From positions 75,263,850 to 75,327,849 of the forward strand of contig NC_135507.1 in NCBI RefSeq assembly GCF_052857255.1: DNA of 64,000 nucleotides, read 5' to 3'. Of this stretch, positions 22,190-33,541 are shown in pieces. Each line of letters opens with the position of its first letter. Position 1 is the first letter of the stretch. The translations under genes were made by a program, and so were the position numbers. This DNA comes from Amblyomma americanum. Taxonomy: Eukaryota > Arthropoda > Arachnida > Ixodida > Ixodidae. The notes below the pieces were generated by a model that searched no databases, had not been told where the DNA came from, and was given only the letters and a program-made list of their open reading frames with translations.

Positions 22190-22487
22190 CCTGCAGTACA
22201 AGCTTCTTAATTTGTTGGGTGCTGACATGAGCACGTTTACACCAGCTCTTGCGCCTACCTTTTTGAGACTGTGGGAAATGCCATTATTGTAAGGAATGAC
22301 CGCGTACGGCTTCCTTTCTTCGGATGTGGTTGTGACATATTTTCTGCCTCTAAGTACTTGCAGAATCTCGTCGGGTAAACTGCTGCTTTCAGCCGACTGT
22401 TCTGGGCGTCAAAACATCCTCGAACTTCATGACAGGATCTCGTCAATGCGGCTCTCATTGCTACTTTTGCTAAGGACTAGATGAACT
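22190..22487 (-). pseudogene. PLE-B, inverted arm fragment
   Basis: On the minus strand this matches the plus strand at about 22990-23290: gagccgcattgacgagatcc, gaatgaccgcgtacgg-type sequence, and gctggtgtaaacgtgctcat then cagcacccaacaa. It covers the RT-endonuclease linker region and stops before the endonuclease. With the plus copy it forms an inverted pair around a SINE. Confidence 0.7.
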
Positions 22488-22500
22488 AGGACTAGAAATA

Positions 22501-22827
22501 ATAATTAATAATAATAATAATAATTGGTTTTGGGATGAAAGGAAATGGCGCAGTATCTGTCTCATATATCGTTGGACACCTGAACCGCGCCGTAAAGGAA
22601 GGGTAAAGGAGGGAATGAAAGAAGAAAGGAAGAGAGAGGTGTCGTAGTGGAGGGCTCCGGAATAATTTCGACCACCTGGGGATCTTTAACGTGCACTGAC
22701 ATCGCACAGCACACGGGAGCCTTGGCGTTTTTCCTCCATAAAAACGCAGCCGCCGCGGTCGGGTTCGAACCCGGGAACTCGGGATCAGTAGTCGAGCGCC
22801 CTAACCACTGAGCCACCGCGGCGGGGC
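22501..22827 (-). repeat. Ruka-like SINE with 13-bp target duplication
   Basis: Minus strand: cgccgcggtggctcagtggt, a B box ggttcgaaccc, gcgtttttatggaggaaaaa, gtgtgctgtgcgatgtcagt, tccccaggtggtcgaaatta, and a (TTA)n-type tail. AGGACTAGAAATA flanks it at 22488-22500 and 22828-22840. Pol III promoter boxes are present in the head. Confidence 0.9.
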
Positions 22828-22984
22828 AGGACTAGAAATAACAAGTTCACTTCCAGAAAACAACGTTATGCGATTTCTTGACTTGACGCTAGCCTTTCTA
22901 GGCGCTCACATATGCTGGCGGTACGGACCACGAAGCTAGAAAAAACTGCTCCCCTACACATCTGCGCACTCCAAGATCATCAGG

Positions 22985-23960
22985 CGGGGGTAGAGAAAAA
23001 CAGCAATGAGAGCCGCATTGACGAGATCCTGTCATCATGAGGTTCAAGACAACTTTGACACCCAGAACATTCGGCTGAAAGCAGCAGGTTGCCCGACGAG
23101 ACTGCTATCCAGTGCCGCAGAAGGGATTCTGCAAGCACCTAGATGCAGAAAATATGTCACAACCACATCAGAATAAAGGAAGCCGTACGCGGTCATTCCT
23201 TGCATTAATGGCATTTTCCACAGTCTCAAAAGCGTAAGAGCAAGAGCTGGTGTAAAAGTGCTCATGTCAGCACCCAACAAGTTAAGGACCCTGTGCGCCA
23301 AAGTCAACAGCGAGCAAAGAAAAAATCAATGCAAGAAAAAACACCTGAAAAATGCATGTGAAATGTGTGAAAAGCGGGGTTTATGAAATACCTCTGTCAT
23401 GTGGACGCGCATACATTGGTCAAATAGGGCGCTGTTTGAATAAACGGCTTCGAGAGCACAAAAGATTCCTAAAGAGCGCCATCAGCAGTGAATTAGCAAA
23501 ACAATGCAGAGAGCATGATTGCGCTCCGCAGCTTATCAACACAATGGTCATCCCGTCATATTTTGATCAACGGACCAGGGAGATTGAAGAAGCCTTCAAC
23601 CTCCGACCAAAGAGCGATATATGCGTCTGCATACCTTCAATATCGCTTCGTGACAAAGAAATTGATTATCTGCGTGCGATGTCTTAACATTTCACCACGT
23701 GTACATCTTATGCGTTTTTCATGCTTCTTTTTTTCCTTCTTATACGAACGAGAAGTATATATTCAACGAACGTGCATTAAAAATCCGGTTGTTATTCAGC
23801 GTCGTGTCCTGCCTCTCGCTTTGTGTCGCGCTGCGCTGCTCCCGTTACAGGATCATGCACCAACCAGCCCAAATTTTCACCTTGTTAAAGAACATTTTAT
23901 GTACACAGGTAAGTCTGAATGGCCTAGCCAGCAAGCATTCACGCGAGTTGACAAATGTAT
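22985..23960 (+). pseudogene. PLE-B: linker, GIY-YIG endonuclease and 3' tail
   Basis: The decayed linker (22990-23340) is followed by an open stretch at 23352-23687 encoding MHVKCVKSGVYEIPLSCGRA then YIGQIGRCLNKRLREH, a clear GIY-YIG nuclease as found at the C terminus of Penelope-like proteins, ending SISLRDKEIDYLRAMS. The tail to about 23960 includes atgcaccaaccagcccaaa, matching the PLE-A terminus. The RT domain is missing and upstream codons contain stops. Confidence 0.85.
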
Positions 23961-24689
23961 TACACCACCTGTAAGGTAAGCATGTGCCTGAAATTTGGCA
24001 CATATGTGCGCTTAGATGCCTGAAGTCTGCATGAAAAAGAAGAAATGATTTTATTGAGCCAGAGCCGAGAAATCTAGCATTAACCTTTTGGGGCTGTCCC
24101 TGGGACGCACTTTTTGGACACGGCTAGTTGGGGGGACGTTTTTTGGACGTCTTCGGGAAAAATGAGAACCTCCTGGGGGACATTCCAAATGTCCTGATGG
24201 GATATTTCTGGGAGATTTTGAGGAGGTTTTGTGTTTGTTGGGTTGTAACCATGGAGTAGGAGGAAAAACTTTATTACTTAGAATGGAAATTGGAAGATTC
24301 CACTTGGTGGCATCAATGAAGCAAACATAGCAAATGAATATAAGCCAGTAACAGCAAGCATAGAACAGAAAAAGTAGCAAGGAAAACTCTGAACTTTATA
24401 TTGGTGTTGTGACTTCCAGTCTTGTATATAAAATGCATTGCAAGTAATTGACTCTTTGAAATAAATTACAATTTCTTCAAATTCTTTAATGCATTGACTG
24501 CTCTTTGTAAAGCGACAGTAATCCGACTATTTGTTTCTGTAAAAGATGAATAGTAATCTGTTAATTTTTTTTGTACAGAACAGTATAACTTTGAGAACCA
24601 GAACTCAGTGGCAAACATTGGTGTAGCACGGAATTACCCTGCATTAGAAGGACAATGATCGAGCTGCCGAGAAGCTAGAAGCTACATGC
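23961..24689. other. No gene recognised; small LINE-tail remnant
   Basis: Near 24255-24280 the minus strand ends in AATAAAGTTTTTCC, like the LINE tail at 3428-3440. A patch at 24080-24180 repeats ggacg/gggac motifs. Otherwise AT-rich. Confidence 0.35.
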
Positions 24690-25200
24690 GAGAGGATTTC
24701 AGCACATGCAAGCCCGAGTGGTCTGCATTTTACTAGCCACGTGTTGTACGTTTCACGTTTCACCACGACACCACATCAGAATGTCATTTTTAGTGAGCTT
24801 GGACTCACTAAAGCTTGGGCTTGGTCCGGTATTATTTATAAGATTCCTCTCAAGTGTAGACATTCGTACAAAGGCCAAACGTACCAGAGAGCACAGAAAT
24901 AATCTTTGCACATGCAAAGGCTGCTGGCCCATCGTTGTCAAAACAGTTATCTTGTTTCGCCATTCATAGCATCACCAAGGGACACAATGGAGACATTTTG
25001 TATCTATTCAGGTACGAAATGTGTAACCAAGCTGTCACTCACGCTCCCGCAGAAAGAGGCTATCTCCAGAGATTTTAACACTCATGATTTTGTGAGCTTG
25101 TACTGATACAGGAGCGATGGGTTTCTTGTTGTCTTAAGTTTTTATTCACTTTCCTAATAAACCAGTTGCAAGAATGAAGCATGTCCCGTCTTGTCTAACC
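24690..25200 (+). pseudogene. Penelope-like endonuclease remnant
   Basis: Scattered frames give YHKIPLKCRHSYKGQT-like and TREHRNNL, then GHNGDILY, then LTLPQKEAISRDFNTHDF, in the order seen at the end of PLE proteins. This is followed by taataaaccagttgcaagaa. Frameshifts throughout. Confidence 0.45.
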
Positions 25201-26689
25201 GTGTCCTCGAGTTTGCGCCTACTTATCTTCAGCAACCGCCATCTCGTCCAGTTTTCTGTTTTGCTGAAGCAGAGAACTGGTTTGCTTCTGTGGCAGAAAA
25301 GGAAAAAATGGCATAGCCAACCTTCACATAACTATTTTTCATAGATGTAGGCCACCACTTATAAAAAATAAAAAAAAGAAGTGTGGCTAGTGTATCGTAT
25401 AGACGGAACAGCCGCCTAAATCTCTGTCCAAAAGCAGCATTTACTGGCACTGCAGTTATGGGCACACCAGACCCTCCTTTCCTCTTAGGACTGATCCTCA
25501 GTGCTGAATCGCCTTTCAGGTCTCGGTGAGGCGAGCACCAGAACATAGCATCGCAAGATGCACTATGTAAGTACATTGCTGCATAGTCTTGTTTTCATAC
25601 TTATTGCACCTCAAGCGGTTAGGTTTGGCTTGGTTCGTTGTCACACAAGTGGCTGGCAGTTACCGTTCTTTCCGGACATAATTCCGAGAGCAGTTATACT
25701 TTTTATTTTTCAGAATGCTTAAGATTCCACCAAGACGGAACAATATAGCAGCTGTGGAGTTCAGTCCTCTTGAATGGCATCACAAAATGCACCAATGTCT
25801 GCTGCTGAGTGGTTTTTGCTTTGCAGGTTTTTTGTTGTCATAGGGGACTTAATTTAGTAACAGCCATTGTTCCGTGTGGATGTAACTGAGAGCGATTTAT
25901 ATTGCGCCTAGACGGAACACTGGCATCAGTTATTGTTCCGTCTGGCCGGAACTATAGGCATAGAAAAGAAAAAAAATGGTCAAATTAAAATTTCGAATCA
26001 TTTGAAATGCTCGGAGGCGAAAGCGCTAGTGGTAAGCTGTACTGCTTGACCCGGTGGTGCACAACTTAGTAAAACTAGTGCAGCCAAACAGAACACACTT
26101 GAAGAAATAAACTTTCGGCTAGCGGCAGCAGCGGGCCACGTCAGCGAAATTTGAATGCCTTGAGAAGTACACAATAATCTGTACAGTGCATTCCCTACTG
26201 AACGAAAGTATTTGCGGTGACTGAAACCTGTCCTGGGAACAGCAGTCTTCAAAAAGCAAGAGTGAGAAAAACACCACTACTAAAAAAAAAGCATTGCGCG
26301 AAGACTGTGAACATACAGCACAGATATTTCCACACAAATGTTAAAGAAGATCATTCTACAACCTGGGAGGAAACGAAACCTCCGCATTATTGTTGTTGTT
26401 GTTGTTGTTCCCCTCACAAAATGGCACATACCCACGAGGGGGATTGGCCATAACTAGGCGGTGGCTATTTAAATTGCAGGTAATTTTTTTTAATTAAGGA
26501 TAAAAAGTAGCGCCTAATCTAACAAATTAGATGTGAAAATTATTGAAACAAAATATTTTTTTTAAAAGGTCGCAAAGCCTCGTCGCCTCGTATCCAAACA
26601 CAAAGGCACAAAGGCTCAAAGTCGAACGAATCCAAATCCAAACCTTCATGAACGCTCGATCTCGGGACAGAAGTACTGGAAGTTGACTT
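25201..26689. other. No gene recognised
   Basis: Short frames only. A GTT/TTG trinucleotide run lies at 26390-26410. Confidence 0.35.
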
Positions 26690-29600
26690 TCTTCAACCTC
26701 TTTTTTCTAAGGCATTCAAAATGGTTATTGCAGCTTGGGACTGGGTTTCTGATCACACACTGAAGTGCTTAAATTCAGGATCGGCCACATCTTCGCTCAC
26801 ACACTCAACCTGTTTTAGATCTCACGTTATCAGTCCTGGAATTGGCGTAACGAATTGGTCGACTGTTGATAGCAGCACCTCAAGTGACCATATACCTATT
26901 CATTTTGATATCATATGTCGTGTAACTCCGGCTTCTTTTCAGTTGCGGTCACATGTAAATTATGACAGATTTCCGACGGTGTTGCGCTCTGCCCTTGCTT
27001 CAGTGTCTAACATCGCCGAGGCCCACCAGTCAGCAAGCATATGTCTGGCTTTAGAGGAAAGCCGTAAAAAGTCGGAGTTCCTGGTGAGGCCAACAAAAGG
27101 CAATTCTTCTAACTGGTAAAATGCGGACTGTACAAGAGATTACAGGCGGAGGAAGCCAGCATGAAAAAAGCTTCTTCATAACAAATGCCCGAATAACTGG
27201 AGTGATTATAATTTTATTGCAGCCACCTTTAAACGCACAGTTTCTCGTGCGAAGGAAAAATATGACTCAGAACACTTTGATTACCTTTCAAAGGCGGGCA
27301 ACCGAAGTGCACTATTCGGTTTTCTACGGTCTAGGAAACAGCTCATGTCCTCTCATAATTTTCAGTCAATAGTTATGTCACCTGAAGAAGCTATCCAAGC
27401 GGTTGAATTAATTGCCACAGGCCTGCAAAAGCGGTTCTCGTCTTTACTACTTTTGCGCCCAATGTTGTTTGCACCAGTCGTGCCAAATGATAATGCCTCA
27501 CCAGTAAATCTATCAGAGCTTTCACAAGTTGTCCGGAGATTGCCAGCTGCTGCTCCTGCATGGTCCTGGTGGTGTTACTACAAAGATGCTCAAGATTCTC
27601 TTTGAAGAGTCTCCCAACTCCTTATTGCACCTAATAAACTACTCTTTCAAACACGTTTGGATACCTTCTGAGTGGAAGCTGTCCAAGGTGATCCCTTTAC
27701 TTAAAAATCACGGTGGAGGCTATGAATTGGATAATATTAGGCCAATTTCTTTTGACATCAAACGTGGTAAAGTTGATATAAAGGGTGTTACTAATTCGGG
27801 TGTCAGCCATTGTGGACCGCAAAACTATACTCAGCCCGTGCCAACTCGGTTTCCGGCCACGGTGTTCGATATGGAATGTACATGTTGATCTTGAGAGGAG
27901 AATTCTCCTTGCTCGTCGTCAACGCCTGGTCGCGGCTTTGGTTAGATTAGACGTCGCCAAAGCTTACGACAGTGTAGAACACTCCATCCTGATACATAGG
28001 CTACAGTCTCTTCAATTTCCAGGTTATATAGTTGCATGGATATCTGCATTTCTTTATAACAGGGAATTCTTTTGCGTTCATAATCGTGTTCATTTAGAGA
28101 GGTACAGGCAAACGCGAGGTGCACCGCAAGGAGCTGTTCTTTCTCCTGTGCTCTTTAATATTCTGTTAAGCTCAATTCATCTCCACCGCCATGTACGCAC
28201 TTACGTCTATGCGGACGACATTGCGTTTTTTGCTGCTGCGCCAGATATACATTCTCTGTATGGTCTGTTGCAGTCATATTTGAATACACTTGAGCACTGG
28301 TTGAGAGCATTACACCTGAAGTTAAATGTTGGCAAGTGCGCCACTCTTCCTTTCCCTCTATACACTCCTGTAGTGGTCTCTCTCACTTGCCAGTTAAAGA
28401 TAATACCGCAGGTTCAATCCCTAAAATACCTAGGGGTCATTTATGACAACAAACTCACCTGGCGACCTCACATTGACCATGTCGCGGCGAAAGGGGCTCG
28501 TGCCGTGGGCATGTTACGGAGATTATGTCATCACCGGTATGGCATGCGCAGAGATGCGCTATTAATGATCTACATAATGTATGTCAGGCCAATTTTAGAA
28601 TTTGGATCAGTGTTGTTTTCAGGCTCGGTTACCTATAAACTTCGTCCTCTCGTCCTTTTAGAGAGGGAAGCACTTCGCATGTGCCTCGGAATTCCAAAAT
28701 TTGTGGCTACCAATGTGCTGTCCCGCATTCCGCCTCTCTTATCACGACTTCAATTTTTAACTGTGCAAACTTACCTCAGGATATATGAATCCTATTTCCA
28801 CTGTTCCCAAAGCATTTTCTGTTGTCAGCCGTCCTCCTTTCCTGGTCTCGTTTCAATTCCCCTCAGGTAGTGTTTGTGCAAAGATTACTTCAGCCTTTAG
28901 ATGTAAACATTTATGATATCCTTCCGGCGCTTCGCAATGGGCCCGCTATCTACATTGTTTTCGACGACATATTCCCCCAAAATTCAAAACTTTTGCCACC
29001 GAGTATTCTAAATGGTCTACTAGAAGATCATCTGAGGACCCTACCTACAGATATAGCAATAGCCACTGACATATCGCAATGCAATGAAAAAGCAGGTGTG
29101 GGAATATTTTGCTCGCATTTAGACTGGTCCTTTTCACTGCGCCCTCCAGATTTCAGCCCTATTTTTCAAGCAGAGTTTCTAGCAGTTGTACTTGCTCTAC
29201 GCAAGCTAGACCCCTCTATTACAGCAGTTGCAGTAATTACTGATTACCTCTGTGTTCGTCCCTCGCTGCACAATATTGACGGCCCCATTTTAACAACTTT
29301 CTTATCCCTACTTCCTCCGCATTTGAGCCTTGTTCATTTAGTATGGGTTCCCGATCACAGCAGTGTGACAGTAAATGAGATTGCTGACAATCTCACAAAA
29401 GGCTTCCCTCAGCGGCCCCGTGTTGCCAATCATCCCAGCTACAGCCTATATTACAGCATCTAGATTTCGGCGACGTGCGTTTTTAAGCACGCAAGACACA
29501 ACACTTTTAACATCGGCGGATTATGAGCACCTTAAATATTATTGGAACCGGAAAATTTGTTGCTCTCGGCAGCTTGAAGTATCACTGACGAGGAGGCTGC

Positions 29601-29960
29601 GCTTCCGCATCCCCCCTCTAAATTTCTATTTACATAAGTCGGGTTTGGCGCTCTCTCCCCTTTGTGCATTTTGCCGTGAGCCTGAATCTATAGAACATTT
29701 TTGGCTGTATTGTCGCCGACTCAACTCTCTGAGAAAAAGGCTGCTGGAGGAGCCCTTGCAGCATTTTGGCCTTAGTTTGAGCAGCCCGCTCTTGCTATCA
29801 TTTGGCGCCACCACATTTGGGTTCAGCCACAGATCTGTTTGTACCGCTGTTCTAAATTTCCTGATAGAATCTCACCGACTGCCTTGCTTAGTGTTCCAAA
29901 TTTTTTTTCTTTTCTATCAATTATTACATTTTGACTTATTCATTACTATTTAATTCCTCT
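26690..29960 (+). pseudogene. RNase H-bearing LINE ORF2, 5'-truncated and frameshifted
   Basis: The endonuclease end reads LNSGSATSSLTHS...SSDHIPIHFDI at 26765-26920. The RT starts around 27530 (GPGGVTTKMLKILFEESPNS, then WKLSKVIPLLK and NIRPISF). It continues after a frame change at 27785-28870 with QLGFRPRCSIWNVH, RLDVAKAYDSVEHSILI, GAPQGAVLSPVLFNILL and TYVYADDIAFF. A degraded RNase H follows at 28990-29420 (ATDISQCN, EFLAVVLAL, ITDYLC). The C-terminal part at 29375-29953 has PPLNFYLHKSG and CAFCREPESIEHFWLYC. At least three frame changes make it inactive. It is the best relative of the old LINE at 10.1/18.5 kb. Confidence 0.85.
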
Positions 29961-30789
29961 CTTTATTATTATTCTTATAATTTTGAAATCAAAACTCTCA
30001 TCCATTTTCTGTCCATGAGGAAGAATTCACCTGTGTTGCGCTTCCACGTGCTTTTCCTTTTTATTAACTGCGTTCAGGTGAATAGCCACCCGATTCTTGG
30101 CCGATTCCCCAGTGTGGGTATATGTGCCATCTTTTGATAGGCTAGCAAGAACAACATAACAGTGCTGGCGAATTCTACTCACGGTGAAGTTAAGACCAGC
30201 GACGATCTTCGCAGCCAAATCAAGAATATCAGGGGGAAGATTCACGCTTGAGTCTTGGCAGCAAGCATCAGGGAACCGAAGCCCAAGCACGTCGTGCAAA
30301 GTAGGCCCGGTGTGGACCACACAGAGAACCGTTCGAGTCTGAATTTCGTCAGCGCAAGAGGCATCGGCAATGAAGCACAGCCCTTTGATTCGGACGACAT
30401 GTGAGCGTCATCGCCAGAACGCAGAATTGCCCGCATAAGTCGCAAGTCGCAGCTCATAGACCACCTCAGGTGCGCTCGTCTGGCGACAAGGCTATGGTGG
30501 TGTGTGAAGGTAACCTAGCAGAAACCCAAAACTCAGCTTGGGAAGATGTAAAGTAATGCACCTCCGGCAAACTGGGCAGCGTATCGCGATGCTGGACGCA
30601 TCAAATTTTAGAGTAGGCGCAAATCAAGCGTTGCAGTAATGTTATACGTGGACGACAGAAATGCAACGAAATGCGCTCACTAGCTAAGGTAGTCGCTAGT
30701 TTGATGGCAACCGTTAGTTTTTGGGTAGGCATGAATACGAAAGAATCGGAACACTGGCTGTAAATGAATCAATTTGAAGCTGGAGACGA
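29961..30789. other. No gene recognised
   Basis: A T-rich LINE 3' flank followed by unassigned sequence. The frame at 30027-30320 (-) has no domain I recognise. Confidence 0.35.
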
Positions 30790-31000
30790 TTCGTCTTCCA
30801 CTCAGGAGCCGTCTTCACGTACTATGAGTTGAGGTCGACAGAAGAAGACCCCGCTCGCACCACTAATGTATCGAGGAGGCCTTGTTCACGTGAAGTGGCG
30901 CATGATGAAAACGAGTGGCAATTTGTGGCTCAGCATGTGACATAGACGTCGGGCACAAGCATACAAAAAGGCGCCGTTGTCGAGACTACGGTGTACCTGG
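30790..31000 (-). pseudogene. Penelope-like 3' terminal remnant
   Basis: Minus strand: CARRLCHMLSH near 30960-30930 parallels the ARSLRHILRI terminus of PLE-C. It is followed by cacgtgaacaaggc and a hairpin cctgagtggaagacgaatcg / cgtctcc near 30785-30820. That hairpin occupies the same place as the terminal hairpin of PLE-C. Confidence 0.5.
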
Positions 31001-31230
31001 TGGTTCGATTAATCCACGATTCCAGATGTGTCCGGCACTGCAGGTTCTTTTCCTTATTTAATATGTATTGCTTGACCAAGTCTATCACGGCCTTTGGCTT
31101 CAGTGTTTTTCAGCAAGCGCCTTTGAGGATCTGTTTTTGTAGACGTGGCAAGGTAAGTCTGATAGAAGAGTGCTACTCAGAGTACTTATACAGGAACTGT
31201 CCCGATTTACACCTATGAGCCAACTCACTC

Positions 31231-31243
31231 AAAAGTACCTTAG
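31231..31243. repeat. Target-site duplication of PLE-C, left
   Basis: AAAAGTACCTTAG, identical to 33529-33541. Confidence 0.85.
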
Positions 31244-31392
31244 TCAAGAGTTCGACGGAAATCCGTCTGGTCAGGCATGGTGATGCAATGAAGTGAAGTA
31301 GCAGTCACTGACCATAGTCGAAAAAAGAAAGACGTTTCGAAACCCGTACGGGTTTCTTGTTCACAGTGAGCAGGACAAGAGCGGTGGCGAAT

Positions 31393-32524
31393 TTATATCC
31401 GGAGAATGTGACGTAAAGATCGGGCGTAGATGCCTGGCATGGGGCCAGCGTTCTTGTTTAATGTTGCTTGTGATGTTTGGATGAATAGCGATTCCAGCAG
31501 AAGGCGCGTCGTCAGGTTTCTTTCCTTAGATAAGATGGAGGCATTGCCCCAGTCAATCTGGTGGCCAGTGTCGTGTGCATGACCCGCCAGCGCATTTGTG
31601 GCATGCTTTTTGTTTTTTACATCACGTTGGTGGTCCTTTATGCGTCTTGAGAACTTCCCTGTCTCACCGATGTAGGCATGATTGCAGTTCAGGCATGGTA
31701 TTTTGTAGACGACTCCTGGAAACTGCTCATTTGGTAGTCGGTCTTTCACATTCATTAGCTGATTCCGCAGCTTGCTGACAGGCATGTGGGCCACGCGTAA
31801 GTCGTATTTTGAGAACACACGAGACAACGCTTCGCTGATACCAGGCATGTATGGAATGCCTGCTCGTGTTCGATACGTCCTACAATCAGTGGTAGCTGGA
31901 TGTGCAGCTCGTTCTTGTAGCTTTGATATGAAGCGGCTCGGATAACCGTTGGCTGACAGTTCTTCGTGCACTCTTTTTAACTCCTTTTCTTGATCTTCTC
32001 GGCTTTTGCAGACACGTGTCGCACGTTTGGTCAGTGATGTGACGACGGAGGCTTTGTGCGCAACTGGATGATTGGAATGAAAATTTAAGTACTGGGCTGT
32101 GTGCGTAGGCTTTCTGTACACAGAGAACGAAAGGCGATTGTCCCTCCGCTCGACCAGGACATCCAAGAAGGGAAGGCGGTTTTCTTGCTCAAACTCGGCC
32201 GTGAACTTCAAGCTTGGTTCGACACTGTTTAGTTCATGTAGAAACCGCGACGCGTCCTCTTTCCTTAATATGCAAAAACAGTCGTCGACATACCGGTAGA
32301 AGACCTTGGGTGCTGGAGTGAAAGCATTCAATACCTTGTCCTCTAGTGCTTCCATGACGAGGTTTGCTGTGGTGACCGATATGGAAGCGCCCATCGCAGT
32401 GCCTTGGGTCTGTCTGTAGAACTTTGAATTAAAGGAAAAATACGTATTGCTTAGGCAGAACCGTAGCAGTGTGCTCAGCTCTGGAACGTCGAAGGGCGTA
32501 CGACTTGCCAGATTGCGGTCCTTC
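31393..32524 (-). CDS. PLE-C minus copy: RT C-terminal half plus GIY-YIG endonuclease (5' partial)
   Basis: The frame is open from the arm junction (32524) to the stop at 31393, about 377 codons without a native start. RT motifs are FYRQTQGTAMGASIS (the PLE form of the QG box) and FYRYVDDCFCIL, the catalytic YVDD. Next are RLPFLDVLVERRDNRLSFSV, YRKPTHTAQYLNFHSNHP, and the linker with TYRTRAGIPYMPGISEALSR. The GIY-YIG nuclease is VYKIPCLNCNHAYIGETGKF, then SRRIKDHQRDV. The C terminus is ARSLRHILRI. The N-terminal RT (fingers) is absent, so the protein cannot be complete. In intact PLEs this enzyme primes reverse transcription from a chromosomal nick. Confidence 0.88.
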
Positions 32525-33420
32525 TCGACGACTGTTTTTGCATATTAAGGAAAGAGGACGCGTCGCGGTTTCTACATGAACTAAACAGTGTCGAACCAAG
32601 CTTGAAGTTCACGGCCGAGTTTGAGCAAGAAAACCGCCTTCCCTTCTTGGATGTCCTGGTCGAGCGGAGGGACAATCGCCTTTCGTTCTCTGTGTACAGA
32701 AAGCCTACGCACACAGCCCAGTACTTAAATTTTCATTCCAATCATCCAGTTGCGCACAAAGCCTCCGTCGTCACATCACTGACCAAACGTGCGACACGTG
32801 TCTGCAAAAGCCGAGAAGATCAAGAAAAGGAGTTAAAAAGAGTGCACGAAGAACTGTCAGCCAACGGTTATCCGAGCCGCTTCATATCAAAGCTACAAGA
32901 ACGAGCTGCACATCCAGCTACCACTGATTGTAGGACGTATCGAACACGAGCAGGCATTCCATACATGCCTGGTATCAGCGAAGCGTTGTCTCGTGTGTTC
33001 TCAAAATACGACTTACGCGTGGCCCACATGCCTGTCAGCAAGCTGCGGAATCAACTAATGAATGTGAAAGACCGACTACCAAATGAGCAGTTTCCAGGAG
33101 TCGTCTACAAAATACCATGCCTGAACTGCAATCATGCCTACATCGGTGAGACAGGGAAGTTCTCAAGACGCATAAAGGACCACCAACGTGATGTAAAAAA
33201 CAAAAAGCATGCCACAAATGCGCTGGCGGGTCATGCACACGACACTGGCCACCAGATTGACTGGGGCAATGCCTCCATCTTATCTAAGGAAAGAAACCTG
33301 ACGACGCGCCTTCTGCTGGAATCGCTATTCATCCAAACATCACAAGCAACATTAAACAAGAACGCTGGCCCCATGCCAGGCATCTACGCCCGATCTTTAA
33401 GTCACATTCTCCGGATATAA
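32525..33420 (+). CDS. PLE-C plus arm: RT end plus GIY-YIG endonuclease (5' partial)
   Basis: An open frame starting at the arm boundary, at the DD codons of YVDD (DDCFCILRKEDASRFLHEL), and ending at a stop at 33420. It repeats the C-terminal half of the minus copy with few changes, for example SLSHILRI in place of SLRHILRI. It has no start codon of its own before the first plausible Met and lacks most of the RT, so it is a coding relic kept open only by youth. Confidence 0.85.
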
Positions 33421-33541
33421 ATTCGCCACCGCTCTTGTCCTGCTCACTGTGAACAAGAAACCCGTACGGGTTTCGAAACGTCTTTCTTTTTTCGACTATG
33501 GTCAGTGACTGCTACTTCACTTCATTGCAAAAGTACCTTAG

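Larger units (their letters stand above)
31244..33529. mobile_element. PLE-C, Penelope-like element with 1005-bp inverted arms
   Basis: The left arm 31284-32288 and right arm 32525-33529 are inverse copies with only a few substitutions noticed. They are separated by 236 bp that belongs to the minus-strand RT. The left side alone has an extra 40-bp terminal segment (31244-31283) with a hairpin. A 13-bp target duplication brackets the whole, so it behaved as one insertion. The near identity of the arms points to a recent event or ongoing gene conversion. Confidence 0.9.

Noticed and set aside
31244..31283. A bona fide hammerhead ribozyme
   Set aside because: The CTGA-stem-GAA layout is suggestive but the canonical CUGANGA and GAAA core is not met, so only a hairpin is claimed.
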